A stretch of DNA of 64,000 nt from Arthrobacter sp. Leaf337 (GTDB lineage Bacteria; Actinomycetota; Actinomycetes; Actinomycetales; Micrococcaceae): positions 373,923 through 437,922 of the forward strand of contig NZ_LMPC01000001.1 of assembly GCF_001423745.1 (NCBI RefSeq). The letters run 5' to 3'. A model generated the notes under the pieces. It had not been told where the DNA came from, searched no databases, and saw only the letters and a program-made list of their open reading frames with translations. The position numbers and the translations under genes are program-made. Shown piece by piece: positions 56,738-64,000 of the stretch. The number at the start of each line of letters is the position of its first letter. The first letter of the stretch is position 1.

Positions 56738-57139
56738 CTACGTGGCCTCGGAATCGAAAGGGGCAGGCTCGCCCTCGGGCAGCCGTTCGATGACGCGCGC
56801 CGGCCGCTCTTCCGCATAGGATGCCGCGGAGGCAGAGGCAACGGCCGCGACCGCAGCCGGCGCCCCGGCACTGACAGGCTTGGTGTCGTCGTCGAGCAGG
56901 GCTTCCTTGATGATCCGGCGGGGATCGTACTGGCGGGGGTCGTATTTCTTCCAGTCGACCTCGTCGATGTCGATGCCGACTTCGTCCTTGATCTGCTCCC
57001 GTGCGCCGGACGCCATCCGGCGGACTTCCTTGACCAGGTTCGCCAGTTTCTGGGTGTATTCAGGCAGCCGGCTGGGGCCGATCACCAGGACCCCGATGAT
57101 CAGCAGAAGAAGAAACTCCGGACCGTTGATTCCAAACAC
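56738..57139 (-). CDS. tatB: Twin-arginine translocase subunit TatB
   Basis: A 133-residue protein with the Tat hairpin: one transmembrane helix (PEFLLLLIIGVLVIGP, about 7-22), an amphipathic helix (LPEYTQKLANLVKEVRRM) and a flexible acidic tail. The Glu in the helix entry and the longer tail favour TatB over TatA. The start is GTG, and TAATCT (57147-57152) ends 7 bases before it. It lies downstream of the sigma/anti-sigma pair. Confidence 0.92.
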   Translation of the reverse strand: MFGINGPEFLLLLIIGVLVIGPSRLPEYTQKLANLVKEVRRMASGAREQIKDEVGIDIDEVDWKKYDPRQYDPRRIIKEALLDDDTKPVSAGAPAAVAAVASASAASYAEERPARVIERLPEGEPAPFDSEAT

Positions 57140-57220
57140 CTTAGGAAGATTACCCTCTCCGGCACAGTGGTGACGATTCTGACGCGGAGCGCACAGCGGC
57201 GGCTGCTCCGGGCGGCCGGC

Positions 57221-58297
57221 TCATGGCGTAAGAAGCTCCACGATGCGCCCCAGGCCGCGCTGCAGCCTGGCGGGCAGGCCTTCCCCGGCAGGCACGCTTT
57301 CCGTGCCGGGCGCGGCGTTGCCGGCCGTTCCGGTCGCGGGGACCTCGGGGCTGCGCATTGAGGTGGTGGAACCCGAGCGAACCAGTTCTGCCACGCCATC
57401 ATCGGCGGAGTCAGCAGGCAGATCCGAGATGTAGGTGAAGGTCACGCCCGGAGCCTGGTAAATGGCCCGCCACGGGGCAGAAGCATTGATCCATACCGCC
57501 CCGCCTGCCGCACTGCCGGCCGCAGCACCCCCAGGCGCACGCACGAATCCGTCGACCTCGGCAGGACGGCCGGTCAGGATGTTCGTGGGCGATGACAGCG
57601 GCACGGTTGGTTGTGCGCCGTCAGCGGGTCCCGGCTGCCAGTGCTGTTCGAGGACTGTGGCAAAGTGTGTCCCGTCAGTGAGCCGCAGTTCCAGGACTGC
57701 CTGTCCGGCGACGGTTTCATGCCGCGCCCAAAGGACGTGGAACCCCATGTCGCGAAGCTCCGGGCACGACCATCCCTGCGTGCGGAGTCCCTCAAGGTCT
57801 GTGGATGTCAGCATGCCGGCGGACCCGGGGGAAGCGCTGCCGGCCGGCGGTTGAAGTCCGAAAGCGGCCTCGTGCTGCCGGGACCACGCTGCAGGGCTGC
57901 CATCGGCGACGGGCCGGGGGTCACCGGCCACGAAGTAGGCAGCGCCGGTGACCACTCCGGCCGCGGCCAGGGCCCCGCCCGCTGCCAGGCCCAGTGCGCG
58001 GAGCGCCGGGAACCCTGCGGGCGTGCTTCGGCGCACGGCATGGCCGGCGGCCGTACCGCCCGGCGCGGACGCGAGCTGCTGCGTCCTGGCTAACAGCCTG
58101 GCAGTGAAGTCCTCGCTTGCAGCGGGGATGGCCGCGCTGCGCAGGCGCTCAAGATACTGGCGCTCACGCCACTGGAGCGACGTGCATTCCGGGCAGGATT
58201 CTATGTGCTTTGAGCTGCGGCCGCGCTTGCTGCGCGGCAGGATTCCGCGCGTACAGTTGCCTCCCAGGCCCCGCAGCAGGTTTCTCAGCTGACCCAT
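57221..58297 (-). CDS. Anti-sigma factor, zinc-binding, membrane-anchored
   Basis: A 358-residue protein. The ZAS motif HIESCPEC (H31-x3-C35-x2-C38) with an upstream Cys15 near the N-terminus is the sigma-binding, redox-sensitive domain. One transmembrane helix lies at about residues 112-135. The C-terminal part is extracytoplasmic. It follows the sigma gene by eight bases, which identifies its partner; it corresponds to mycobacterial RseA but has a longer outer domain. Confidence 0.86.
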   Translation of the reverse strand: MGQLRNLLRGLGGNCTRGILPRSKRGRSSKHIESCPECTSLQWRERQYLERLRSAAIPAASEDFTARLLARTQQLASAPGGTAAGHAVRRSTPAGFPALRALGLAAGGALAAAGVVTGAAYFVAGDPRPVADGSPAAWSRQHEAAFGLQPPAGSASPGSAGMLTSTDLEGLRTQGWSCPELRDMGFHVLWARHETVAGQAVLELRLTDGTHFATVLEQHWQPGPADGAQPTVPLSSPTNILTGRPAEVDGFVRAPGGAAAGSAAGGAVWINASAPWRAIYQAPGVTFTYISDLPADSADDGVAELVRSGSTTSMRSPEVPATGTAGNAAPGTESVPAGEGLPARLQRGLGRIVELLTP

Positions 58298-58305
58298 GGA
58301 GCCGA

Positions 58306-58935
58306 TCAGAGGATGCCGGCGATGCGCGGCAGCTTGAGCCGCGGCTTGAGGGATTGCCTGGTCCGGGGATCACGGTGTGCCAGCTTTTCCCGGAGCATGG
58401 TGCGGCCGCGGTGGATGCGGGACCGCACGGTTCCGAGCTTGACGCCGAGGGCCTCGGCCACCTCGTCGTAGGACAGGCCCTCAAGGTCACAAAGTACGAC
58501 GGCGGCCCGGAAGTCAGGCGGCAGTTCTTCGAGGGCGGCCTGCACGTCGAGGTCCAGGTTGTTGAATTCAAAGCTCTGTTCCGGACCGGGCTCGCGGCCT
58601 GGCAGCCGCGATTCGGCGTCGTCAGCGAGGGCATCGAAGCGGATGCGGCTCTTGCGCCGCGCCTGGTCCAGGAAGAGGTTGGTGGTGATCCGGTGCAGCC
58701 AACCGTCGAGCGTACCGGGCTTGAAGTTCTCCAGCGACCGGAAAACCCGGACGAACACCTCCTGGGTGAGGTCCTCGGCGTCGTACTTGTTGCCGGTTAA
58801 GCGGTAGGCAAGGCGGTAGACCTTGGCGGAGTGGTTCGTGACCACTTCCTCCCAGCTTGGCCTGACCCACTCGGTGTCCGGCTGGGCCACTGAATCTTCA
58901 ATTGCCGGGACAGGTGCCACAACTGATGCTGACAT
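58306..58935 (-). CDS. sigE: ECF sigma factor, SigE type
   Basis: A 209-residue extracytoplasmic-function sigma factor. Region 2 includes [25 protein letters not shown] and [16 protein letters not shown]; region 4 includes [28 protein letters not shown] and [22 protein letters not shown] lies upstream of the ATG. Regulation is by the adjacent anti-sigma factor. The neighbourhood (O-methyltransferase, anti-sigma, tatB) supports SigE, a stress and envelope regulator. Confidence 0.92.
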   Translation of the reverse strand: MSASVVAPVPAIEDSVAQPDTEWVRPSWEEVVTNHSAKVYRLAYRLTGNKYDAEDLTQEVFVRVFRSLENFKPGTLDGWLHRITTNLFLDQARRKSRIRFDALADDAESRLPGREPGPEQSFEFNNLDLDVQAALEELPPDFRAAVVLCDLEGLSYDEVAEALGVKLGTVRSRIHRGRTMLREKLAHRDPRTRQSLKPRLKLPRIAGIL

Positions 58936-59235
58936 CGTCCACTCCCCTCATGGATGGAACTAACGCCTGGATGGTGCTGACACCAGTGCTTCGGCGCCGA
59001 TCACCTCCTGGATGAGCGGATTCCAATCATTTCAAAGTTGGCTGGGAATTTCCTGACTATTGCAGGGCTTCAGCCTTGGGCGGAACGCCCCGCGCCTCCG
59101 GACCCCGGAACAGGGTGGTTCCCGTCACATCGGCCGGAAGCCACAGCCTGCCGACTCGCCACCTCCGGGCCCGGCACCCCCTGACACAGTACGCTGATAG
59201 GAACAATCCCCTTGCCGCCCAGAAAGCGAATCCTC
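58936..59235. other. Gap between sigE and the O-methyltransferase gene
   Basis: No full gene is present in these 300 bases. On the minus strand AGGAGGTGATC (58999-59009) perfectly matches the anti-Shine-Dalgarno tail of 16S rRNA, 64 bases before sigE. A GTG inside it opens a 14-codon frame in phase with sigE that ends at TAG (58960-58962). GGAAC-N6-GTTCC is at 59107-59122; no ECF-type promoter with proper spacing was found. Confidence 0.4.
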
Positions 59236-59868
59236 ATGAGCGCCGATAAGTCCACGAGCTGGTCCTATGCAGAAGATCTGCCTGCCGAGGATGAAGTACT
59301 GCTGCACGCTCGGGAGCGTTCCTTTGAGCTGGGCGTGACTCCGGTGGGACCGGGCGTGGGTGCGGTGCTTACCGTATTGGCTGCGGCATCCAAGGCACAG
59401 ACAGCGGTGGAAATCGGAACCGGTGCAGGCGTGTCCGGCGTCTGCCTGCTCCGCGGGCTCGGACCCCAGGCGGTCCTGACCACCATCGATGTGGACGTTG
59501 AACACCTCAGGGCCGCGCGGGAGGCATTCCAGGAAGCGGGAAGCCCCGCCAACCGCACCCGCACTATTTCCGGCCGCGCCGGCGACGTCCTGCCGCGGCT
59601 GACCGACAGCGCGTACGACCTCGTGTTCGTTGACGCGGACAAGCCGGGCATCCCCGGGTACGTCGAACAAGCCGTCCGGCTGCTCAAGCGCGGCGGGCTG
59701 CTGATTATCAACGACGCCTTGGACAAGGACCGCGTGGCCAACCCGGCTGCCCGGGATTCCACCACGGTGGTGCTGCGCCAGGTGGGCAAATCCATCCGCG
59801 ACGACGACCGCCTGGCTTCGGCAATGCTGCCCACCGGCGACGGGCTGCTGGTAGCGGTTAAAAAATAA
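59236..59868 (+). CDS. SAM-dependent O-methyltransferase
   Basis: A 210-residue class I methyltransferase of the caffeoyl-CoA/catechol O-methyltransferase group. The SAM motif is VEIGTGAGVSG, the metal/catechol region LVFVDADKPG, and INDALDKDRVA follows. I chose the ATG at 59236; upstream in-frame residues look unrelated to the family. It is divergent from sigE, as Rv1220c is from Rv1221. The natural substrate is unknown. Confidence 0.88.
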   Translation: MSADKSTSWSYAEDLPAEDEVLLHARERSFELGVTPVGPGVGAVLTVLAAASKAQTAVEIGTGAGVSGVCLLRGLGPQAVLTTIDVDVEHLRAAREAFQEAGSPANRTRTISGRAGDVLPRLTDSAYDLVFVDADKPGIPGYVEQAVRLLKRGGLLIINDALDKDRVANPAARDSTTVVLRQVGKSIRDDDRLASAMLPTGDGLLVAVKK

Positions 59869-59905
59869 GGCGGGGCCCGCAGCCTTTACGGCCGCGGACC
59901 CCGCC
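59869..59905. terminator. Terminator between the methyltransferase and DUF3117 genes
   Basis: Arms GGCGGGGCCCGC and GCGGACCCCGCC (one mismatch) with a 13-base loop lie between convergent genes. Confidence 0.7.
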
Positions 59906-59914
59906 CCAGCAAAT

Positions 59915-60082
59915 CTATTCGGTAACGCCGACGAGGCATTCCTTAAGGTTTGCCGCCTCCGCCGCGTTGAGTTCGACCACAAGCCGCCCCCCGCCTTCGA
60001 GCGGCACACGCATAATCAAGCTGCGGCCCTCTTTGGTTACTTCCATAGGGCCGTCGCCGGTGCGTGGTTTCATAGCCGCCAT
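59915..60082 (-). CDS. DUF3117 domain protein
   Basis: A 55-residue protein (MAAMKPRTGDGPMEVTKEGR...), the whole length of the actinobacterial DUF3117 family. GGAGGGG lies nine bases before the ATG at 60082. The function is unknown. The upstream region is AT-rich and carries an imperfect long palindrome. Confidence 0.88.
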   Translation of the reverse strand: MAAMKPRTGDGPMEVTKEGRSLIMRVPLEGGGRLVVELNAAEAANLKECLVGVTE

Positions 60083-60184
60083 GAGGAAAATCCCCTCCAA
60101 TAGTCCCAGGACCTACCAGCCCGGGCGGGCTGTGGCCGCGTCGTCAATCAAGCCCCATGGCGGCCTAGCAGCTACCGCCATGAC

Positions 60185-60211
60185 TGAACAGTTGTGAATG
60201 CAATTTGTTCA
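60185..60211 (-). promoter_or_regulatory. TGAACA-N15-TGTTCA inverted repeat upstream of DUF3117 gene
   Basis: Six-base outer arms and inner TTG/CAA make an imperfect palindrome about 100 bases upstream of the DUF3117 start. Just beyond it, TTAGCT and GATAAT on the minus strand are 18 bases apart and could be the promoter. The rest of 60101-60335 is unusually AT-rich but shows no gene. Confidence 0.35.
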
Positions 60212-60335
60212 TGCTTAACCCCTATTATCCTGTAATTACCCGCCTGTAGCTAATTGATGGATTTTCTTCATCGCTTGGAAAATTGCGGCCGACTGTGCCG
60301 TGCGTCATAGTTCCGCGGACCGGCTCACGGACGTC

Positions 60336-61619
60336 TCACGGCGGATAGTCTCCCCCGCCGGGCAGTTCGGCCCAGGCCCACAGCCAGACGATCCAGACAA
60401 TCTGGAGCAGCACGAACATGGTGACCACAGTCCCGCGGTAGGCCCGGGATCGGGATAGCAGGGCTGCACCCAAGGCCAGCGGAAACAGCGGCAGCAGCAT
60501 GCGGAAAGTGCTGGTCTGGGGGTGCAGGAAGACGAGCAGATAGCCCATGTAGCAGACGCACCAGAGCCGCAGCTCAGCACCCAGCGCCACCACGGGCGGG
60601 GACGTCATGGCAAGCCCGAAGACGGCGACAAAGACAAAGGGAGCCAGGACACCCAGCACAGGTCCAAAAAGCTGGATCCCGGTGTCGAACCAGGGCTTGA
60701 ACGGCACGAGGTCGTGGCCGCGCCAGACGGTTTCCGTATTGGTATAGGCGGCCGGATCGCCGGTCACTGCCCACGCGATGGCAGGCCAGATCAGGGCACT
60801 GAGACCGCTGACTGCAGCGAGGCCCGCCAACGCCGCGAGGTCCCGACCACTGTGCTGTGCCGCCGGACTGCCCGGGGCGGCGGCACGGTTCCGCAGCCAC
60901 AGCCGGTACGCGAGCAGCCCGCACACCATCGCTGCGAACGGAACCCCCGTTGGCCTGGAAAGACACATGAGGATCACTACCGGCATGGCCCACAGGTACC
61001 GCCGTTGCATCACCAGGAGGAGTGCCGACGCCAGCAGCAGGAGGTTCAGCGATTCGGCATAGGGAACCTGCAGCACGGCGGCGACGGGGAAGGTGGAAAA
61101 GAAAACCACTGCCCACATGGCCGTGCGGTGGCCGGTTTTCTGCCGGAAGAGGCAGTACACCACCAGGGCGGCCCCCAGCCCGGATGCCATTGCGATGAAT
61201 GTGAGGGCCAGTGCGGGGTCCAGGCCAGTCATGGCCGACAACGCCCGCCCCAGCATCGGAAACAGCCCGTAGAAAGCCCAGGCGTTCTCCTGGACGTTTC
61301 CGCTTTCGTCCACGGGGAGCTGGCTAGGATATCCGTTCCGGAGCACCTCGCCATACCAGCGGGCATCCCAGATATTGATGAAGTTCCAGTAGTCGGGTTC
61401 CGCGGGGAACCACGGGTTGACGCCTTGGTGCAGGGCGGCCGCCATGAAGATACAGGCACTGACGATCCGCGCAGCAACGTAGACGCCTGCCACCTGTGCC
61501 CACCACCGCCACGTGCCGGCATGCGCGGCGGCGGACGCAACTTTGGTTCGCACCAGGCCGTTCAGTCCCAGGGTTCGGTCCGGCCCCGCCCGGTCCGCGG
61601 AAGTGCCCGGTCTGCTCAA
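60336..61619 (-). CDS. GT-C (PIG-V-like) mannosyltransferase-type membrane protein
   Basis: A 427-residue polytopic membrane protein with about nine to ten hydrophobic helices. The motif IWDARWYGEV in the first extracytoplasmic loop matches the WDxxWY signature of PIG-V-like GT-C glycosyltransferases, which use polyprenyl-phosphate sugars. TTG start overlapping the DivIVA-domain stop by four bases (TTGA). A role in cell-envelope mannosylation is inferred from fold only. Confidence 0.8.
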   Translation of the reverse strand: MSRPGTSADRAGPDRTLGLNGLVRTKVASAAAHAGTWRWWAQVAGVYVAARIVSACIFMAAALHQGVNPWFPAEPDYWNFINIWDARWYGEVLRNGYPSQLPVDESGNVQENAWAFYGLFPMLGRALSAMTGLDPALALTFIAMASGLGAALVVYCLFRQKTGHRTAMWAVVFFSTFPVAAVLQVPYAESLNLLLLASALLLVMQRRYLWAMPVVILMCLSRPTGVPFAAMVCGLLAYRLWLRNRAAAPGSPAAQHSGRDLAALAGLAAVSGLSALIWPAIAWAVTGDPAAYTNTETVWRGHDLVPFKPWFDTGIQLFGPVLGVLAPFVFVAVFGLAMTSPPVVALGAELRLWCVCYMGYLLVFLHPQTSTFRMLLPLFPLALGAALLSRSRAYRGTVVTMFVLLQIVWIVWLWAWAELPGGGDYPP

Positions 61620-61975
61620 GGCCTGCTCTCCCCCGACTGTGCCGGCGCGCGCAGTTCCGCCCGCAACCGCTCAATTTCGCGGTCCTTGGCGGCCAACTGG
61701 TCACGGAGTTCATCCAGCACCTGGTCAACCTGGTCCATGCGGTAGCCTCGCAGGCCCAAAGCAAAACGGATCCGGTCGACGTCGGCCGGTGCGGCGTCGG
61801 CAGGAAGCAGCACCGGCGGCAGTGAGGCCACGGGCTCGTCGAATCCGTCCAACAGCGCGGGGCCTCCGGAATGCCGGCGCCGGAATATGCCGGACGTAAA
61901 ATCTGCTCCGAAGAACAGCGCGGCGCCGATCAGTGCGATGGCGAGGAAGATCAGGAAGAAACTCACAGGATCCAT
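61616..61975 (-). CDS. Membrane-anchored DivIVA-domain protein
   Basis: A 119-residue protein. An N-terminal transmembrane helix (about 4-24) is followed by a linker and the DivIVA motif VDRIRFALGLRGYRMDQVDQVLDELRDQL, then a short coiled coil (AAKDREIERLRAEL). Such proteins dock at curved membrane or division sites. It is coupled to the glycosyltransferase-like gene, which suggests polar or septal envelope synthesis. Confidence 0.84.
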   Translation of the reverse strand: MDPVSFFLIFLAIALIGAALFFGADFTSGIFRRRHSGGPALLDGFDEPVASLPPVLLPADAAPADVDRIRFALGLRGYRMDQVDQVLDELRDQLAAKDREIERLRAELRAPAQSGESRP

Positions 61976-61998
61976 CGTGCCAGACGCCGGCGCGGCCG

Positions 61999-62826
61999 CT
62001 ATTCCGGCCGCTGGTTGCCGTTCGGCCCGCCAGTGCCGTTGCCCGTGCCGCTGCCTTGCGGCGGCCGGATGGCACCGTGGATAACGAGGTCCACCGCGTG
62101 CGCCGGCTCATCGACTACCTGGATTAGGCCGAGGTCCTTCTCCGAAATCATGCCGTCTTCCACCAGGGTGCCCCTGATCCAGTCGAGCATGGGCCCCCAG
62201 AAAGCGGTGCCCAGGAGGACTATGGGGAAGGACGTGACCTTCCGCGTCTGGACCAAAACCATCGCCTCGAAGAGTTCGTCCAGGGTGCCCAGGCCGCCAG
62301 GCAGCACAATGAATCCCTGGGCATACTTCACGAACATGGTTTTCCGTGCGAAGAAGTAGCGGAAGTTGATCCCGAGGTCCACCCACTGGTTGAGTCCCTG
62401 CTCGAACGGAAGCTCAATACCGAGACCCACGGATACACCGTTGCCCTGGACGGCGCCTTTGTTGGCAGCCTCCATGGAGCCCGGTCCGCCGCCGGTAATG
62501 ACGGCCACCCCGGCTTCGGCCAGTTTGCGGCCCACCTCAACGCCCAGTTCGTAATAGACGGAGCCCGGCTTGGTGCGTGCGGAGCCGAACACGCTGACGG
62601 CAGGCCCGAGGTCCGCGAGCGCACCGAAGCCTTCCACGAACTCACTCTGGATTCTGAGGACCCGCCACGGGTCAGTGTGGACAAACTGGCCGGGCCCCTT
62701 CGTGTCCAGCAGGTGCTGGTCCGACATCTCCACTGCCGCCTGCTTTCGACGCAGCTCCAGCGGACCCTTGTGACGGGTGGCAATGGGAGGTACTGGAGTT
62801 GGAGAAGGCTGCGGATCGGTACTCAT
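61999..62826 (-). CDS. LOG family protein (TIGR00730, cytokinin riboside-monophosphate phosphoribohydrolase type)
   Basis: A 275-residue Rossmann-like protein. [14 protein letters not shown] and [14 protein letters not shown] (PGGxGTxxE) are the LOG signatures for hydrolysing nucleoside 5'-monophosphates at the N-glycosidic bond. The N-terminal extension of about 60 residues and the Gly/Asn-rich C-terminus are extra. TAGCCT ends 6 bases before the ATG (leaderless). It is divergent from the glutamate transporter genes. Confidence 0.87.
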   Translation of the reverse strand: MSTDPQPSPTPVPPIATRHKGPLELRRKQAAVEMSDQHLLDTKGPGQFVHTDPWRVLRIQSEFVEGFGALADLGPAVSVFGSARTKPGSVYYELGVEVGRKLAEAGVAVITGGGPGSMEAANKGAVQGNGVSVGLGIELPFEQGLNQWVDLGINFRYFFARKTMFVKYAQGFIVLPGGLGTLDELFEAMVLVQTRKVTSFPIVLLGTAFWGPMLDWIRGTLVEDGMISEKDLGLIQVVDEPAHAVDLVIHGAIRPPQGSGTGNGTGGPNGNQRPE

Positions 62827-62832
62827 CCACCA

Positions 62833-62983
62833 AGGCTAGCGCGGTTCTCCAAGCCAGACTGTCCGGCGCGTCCGATCCTGTTGCAGAGGCTACCCGGGGC
62901 CCTGACCTGCAGGTATCTCTTGAATCACGATCTGCAGGAAGTTGGAGTGATTGCCGTCATATCCCGCTAATGTTCGCTAGATT
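62833..62983. promoter_or_regulatory. Divergent promoter region of the LOG gene and gluA
   Basis: Minus-strand TAGCCT (62833-62838) ends 6 bases before the LOG ATG; plus-strand TAGATT (62978-62983) ends 7 bases before the gluA ATG. Two CTGCAG sites (62910 and 62933 area) flank an AT-richer spacer. No Shine-Dalgarno precedes either gene. Confidence 0.45.
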
Positions 62984-62990
62984 CTCTCTT

Positions 62991-63746
62991 ATGACTACTC
63001 AAGTGCCCGGCGAAGCTCTCGTCTCCCTGAAAGCCGTGAATAAGCACTACGGCCAGCTGCACGTACTCAAGGACATCAACCTGAACGTCCGCAAGGGCGA
63101 AGTTGTTGTGGTCATCGGACCCTCCGGTTCCGGTAAGTCCACACTCTGCCGGGCCATCAACCGCCTGGAGACCATCGACGACGGCAAGATTGCCATCGAC
63201 GGCAAGGAGCTCCCGGAGGAAGGCAAGGAACTCGCCAAGCTGCGTGCCGACGTCGGCATGGTGTTCCAGTCCTTCAACCTCTTCGCCCACAAAACGATCC
63301 TGGAAAACGTCACCCTGGGGCCCATCAAGGTCAAGGGTGTGCCCAAGGCGCAGGCGGACAAGGACGCCATGGCGCTCCTGGAGCGTGTCGGCGTGGGACA
63401 CCAGGCACCCAAGCTCCCGGCGCAGCTTTCCGGCGGCCAGCAGCAGCGCGTGGCGATTGCCCGGGCCCTTGCCATGAAGCCGAAGGTCATGCTCTTCGAT
63501 GAGCCCACTTCCGCGCTTGACCCGGAAATGATCAATGAAGTCCTTGACGTCATGATCCAGCTGGCCAAGGAAGGCATGACCATGATCGTGGTCACCCACG
63601 AGATGGGCTTCGCCCGCAAAGCCGCCGACCGCGTGGTGTTCATGGCCGACGGCCAGATCGTCGAGGACGCGACGCCTGAGGAGTTCTTCACGAACCCGCA
63701 GAGCAACCGCGCCAAGGACTTCCTCTCGAAGCTCCTCACCCACTGA
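62991..63746 (+). CDS. gluA: Glutamate ABC transporter ATP-binding protein
   Basis: A 251-residue amino-acid importer ATPase. Walker A is GPSGSGKST, signature [15 protein letters not shown], Walker [14 protein letters not shown], with HEMGFARK after it. I chose the ATG at 62991, preceded by a -10 but no Shine-Dalgarno; the longer frame upstream is non-homologous. The following lipoprotein gene supports a GluABCD-type system. Confidence 0.93.
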   Translation: MTTQVPGEALVSLKAVNKHYGQLHVLKDINLNVRKGEVVVVIGPSGSGKSTLCRAINRLETIDDGKIAIDGKELPEEGKELAKLRADVGMVFQSFNLFAHKTILENVTLGPIKVKGVPKAQADKDAMALLERVGVGHQAPKLPAQLSGGQQQRVAIARALAMKPKVMLFDEPTSALDPEMINEVLDVMIQLAKEGMTMIVVTHEMGFARKAADRVVFMADGQIVEDATPEEFFTNPQSNRAKDFLSKLLTH

Positions 63747-63815
63747 TTCCCCGAGACCGCACCTACTCAGTTCGCACCCAGGCCACCACAGTGGCCGCCA
63801 ATGAAAGGTAATGTC

Positions 63816-64000
63816 ATGAAGGCATTTTTGACCCGACGAAAGTCCTTTGTGGTTGCAGCATCAGCAGCCCTCGCTCTGACATTGAGCGCTTGCGGCGGCG
63901 GCGGCACCGGCACCACCAGCAACCCCACGGTCGCCGAGAAGCCCACCTTCGCAGCTGGCAGCACCATGGCGAAGCTCTCCTCTGCCGGCACCATCAAGAT
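63816..64000 (+). CDS. gluB: Glutamate ABC transporter binding lipoprotein (5' part)
   Basis: The first 61 codons encode a lipoprotein signal (basic KAFLTRRK, hydrophobic stretch, lipobox LSACGG) and the start of the mature protein (STMAKLSSAGTIKI), which matches the beginning of amino-acid-binding proteins. AAAGG lies about seven bases upstream of the ATG. The gene runs off the right edge. Confidence 0.85.
   Translation, partial: MKAFLTRRKSFVVAASAALALTLSACGGGGTGTTSNPTVAEKPTFAAGSTMAKLSSAGTIK

Noticed and set aside
58960..59004. 14-codon peptide before sigE as a gene
   Set aside because: Its GTG lies inside the only Shine-Dalgarno, so initiation there is doubtful; kept as an observation, not a CDS.
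58999..59009. Fragment of a 16S rRNA gene
   Set aside because: Only 11 bases match, on a strand and in a setting that fit a Shine-Dalgarno; no other rRNA sequence is nearby.

Overview
The window reads as core chromosome of a high-GC Actinobacterium, most like Arthrobacter/Pseudarthrobacter (Micrococcaceae). Reasons: uniformly GC-rich sequence with GTG and TTG starts; an AdnAB-type helicase-nuclease pair next to UvrD2 and NudC; a coproporphyrin-dependent haem pathway; and small actinobacterial families (DUF3107, DUF3117). From memory, gene order from about 1.8 to 20.6 kb and from about 38.3 to 49 kb matches the Mycobacterium tuberculosis Rv3193c-Rv3211 neighbourhood, and about 52.6 to 59.9 kb matches Rv1234-Rv1220c. 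No phage, insertion sequence, CRISPR array or rRNA operon was seen.

Layout. 0-1.8 kb: the end-truncated gene of a cytochrome b-type membrane protein, two near-identical initiator tRNA genes in tandem, and a 16-bp minisatellite. 1.8-13.2 kb: UPF0182 membrane protein, PDZ/Lon-like protease, zincin-like DUF2342 protein, YgjP-type metallopeptidase, UvrD2, NudC and an aminoglycoside-phosphotransferase-fold protein. 13.2-21.5 kb: AdnB, AdnA, an alkyltransferase-like protein and a DEDDh exonuclease. With UvrD2 this forms a DNA-repair island. 21.8-24.6 kb: methionine importer metNIQ.

24.7-37.2 kb holds every haem-synthesis step from glutamyl-tRNA to haem b: hemA, hemL, hemB, hemC, hemD, hemE, cgoX, cpfC and chdC. 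hemA reads right; the others read left from hemE towards hemL. Two extra genes interrupt the series: an LLM flavin/F420 oxidoreductase between hemB and hemL, and a Pro/Ser-rich cell-surface protein between cgoX and chdC. Palindromes sit upstream of chdC and inside the hemA promoter.

37.3-49.1 kb: a short-chain dehydrogenase, MoeZ, a TetR regulator, DUF3107, a small membrane protein, a pterin dehydratase-VOC fusion, thiG/thiS/thiO behind a TPP riboswitch, divergent thiE, a ferritin-like protein, an RNB ribonuclease and an RhlE-type helicase whose leader holds a possible 21-codon ORF. 49.1-64 kb: a solitary DNA methyltransferase, PHP phosphoesterase, aminopeptidase P, general-stress membrane protein, MgtE-N/CBS protein, DUF1003 protein, Mrp, TatB, an anti-sigma factor and SigE, an O-methyltransferase, DUF3117, a GT-C mannosyltransferase-like protein, a DivIVA-domain protein, a LOG protein, and the start of a glutamate ABC transporter (gluA, gluB).

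The clearest genome-wide signal is transcriptional. About a dozen genes lack a Shine-Dalgarno sequence and instead carry a TANNNT -10 hexamer 6-7 bases before the start codon, which predicts leaderless mRNAs. Almost everything here is ordinary core metabolism and maintenance. The items most worth following are the haem-locus operators and inserted genes, the rhlE leader ORF, the unusual AdnA residues, and the repeat-tailed kinase-fold protein.
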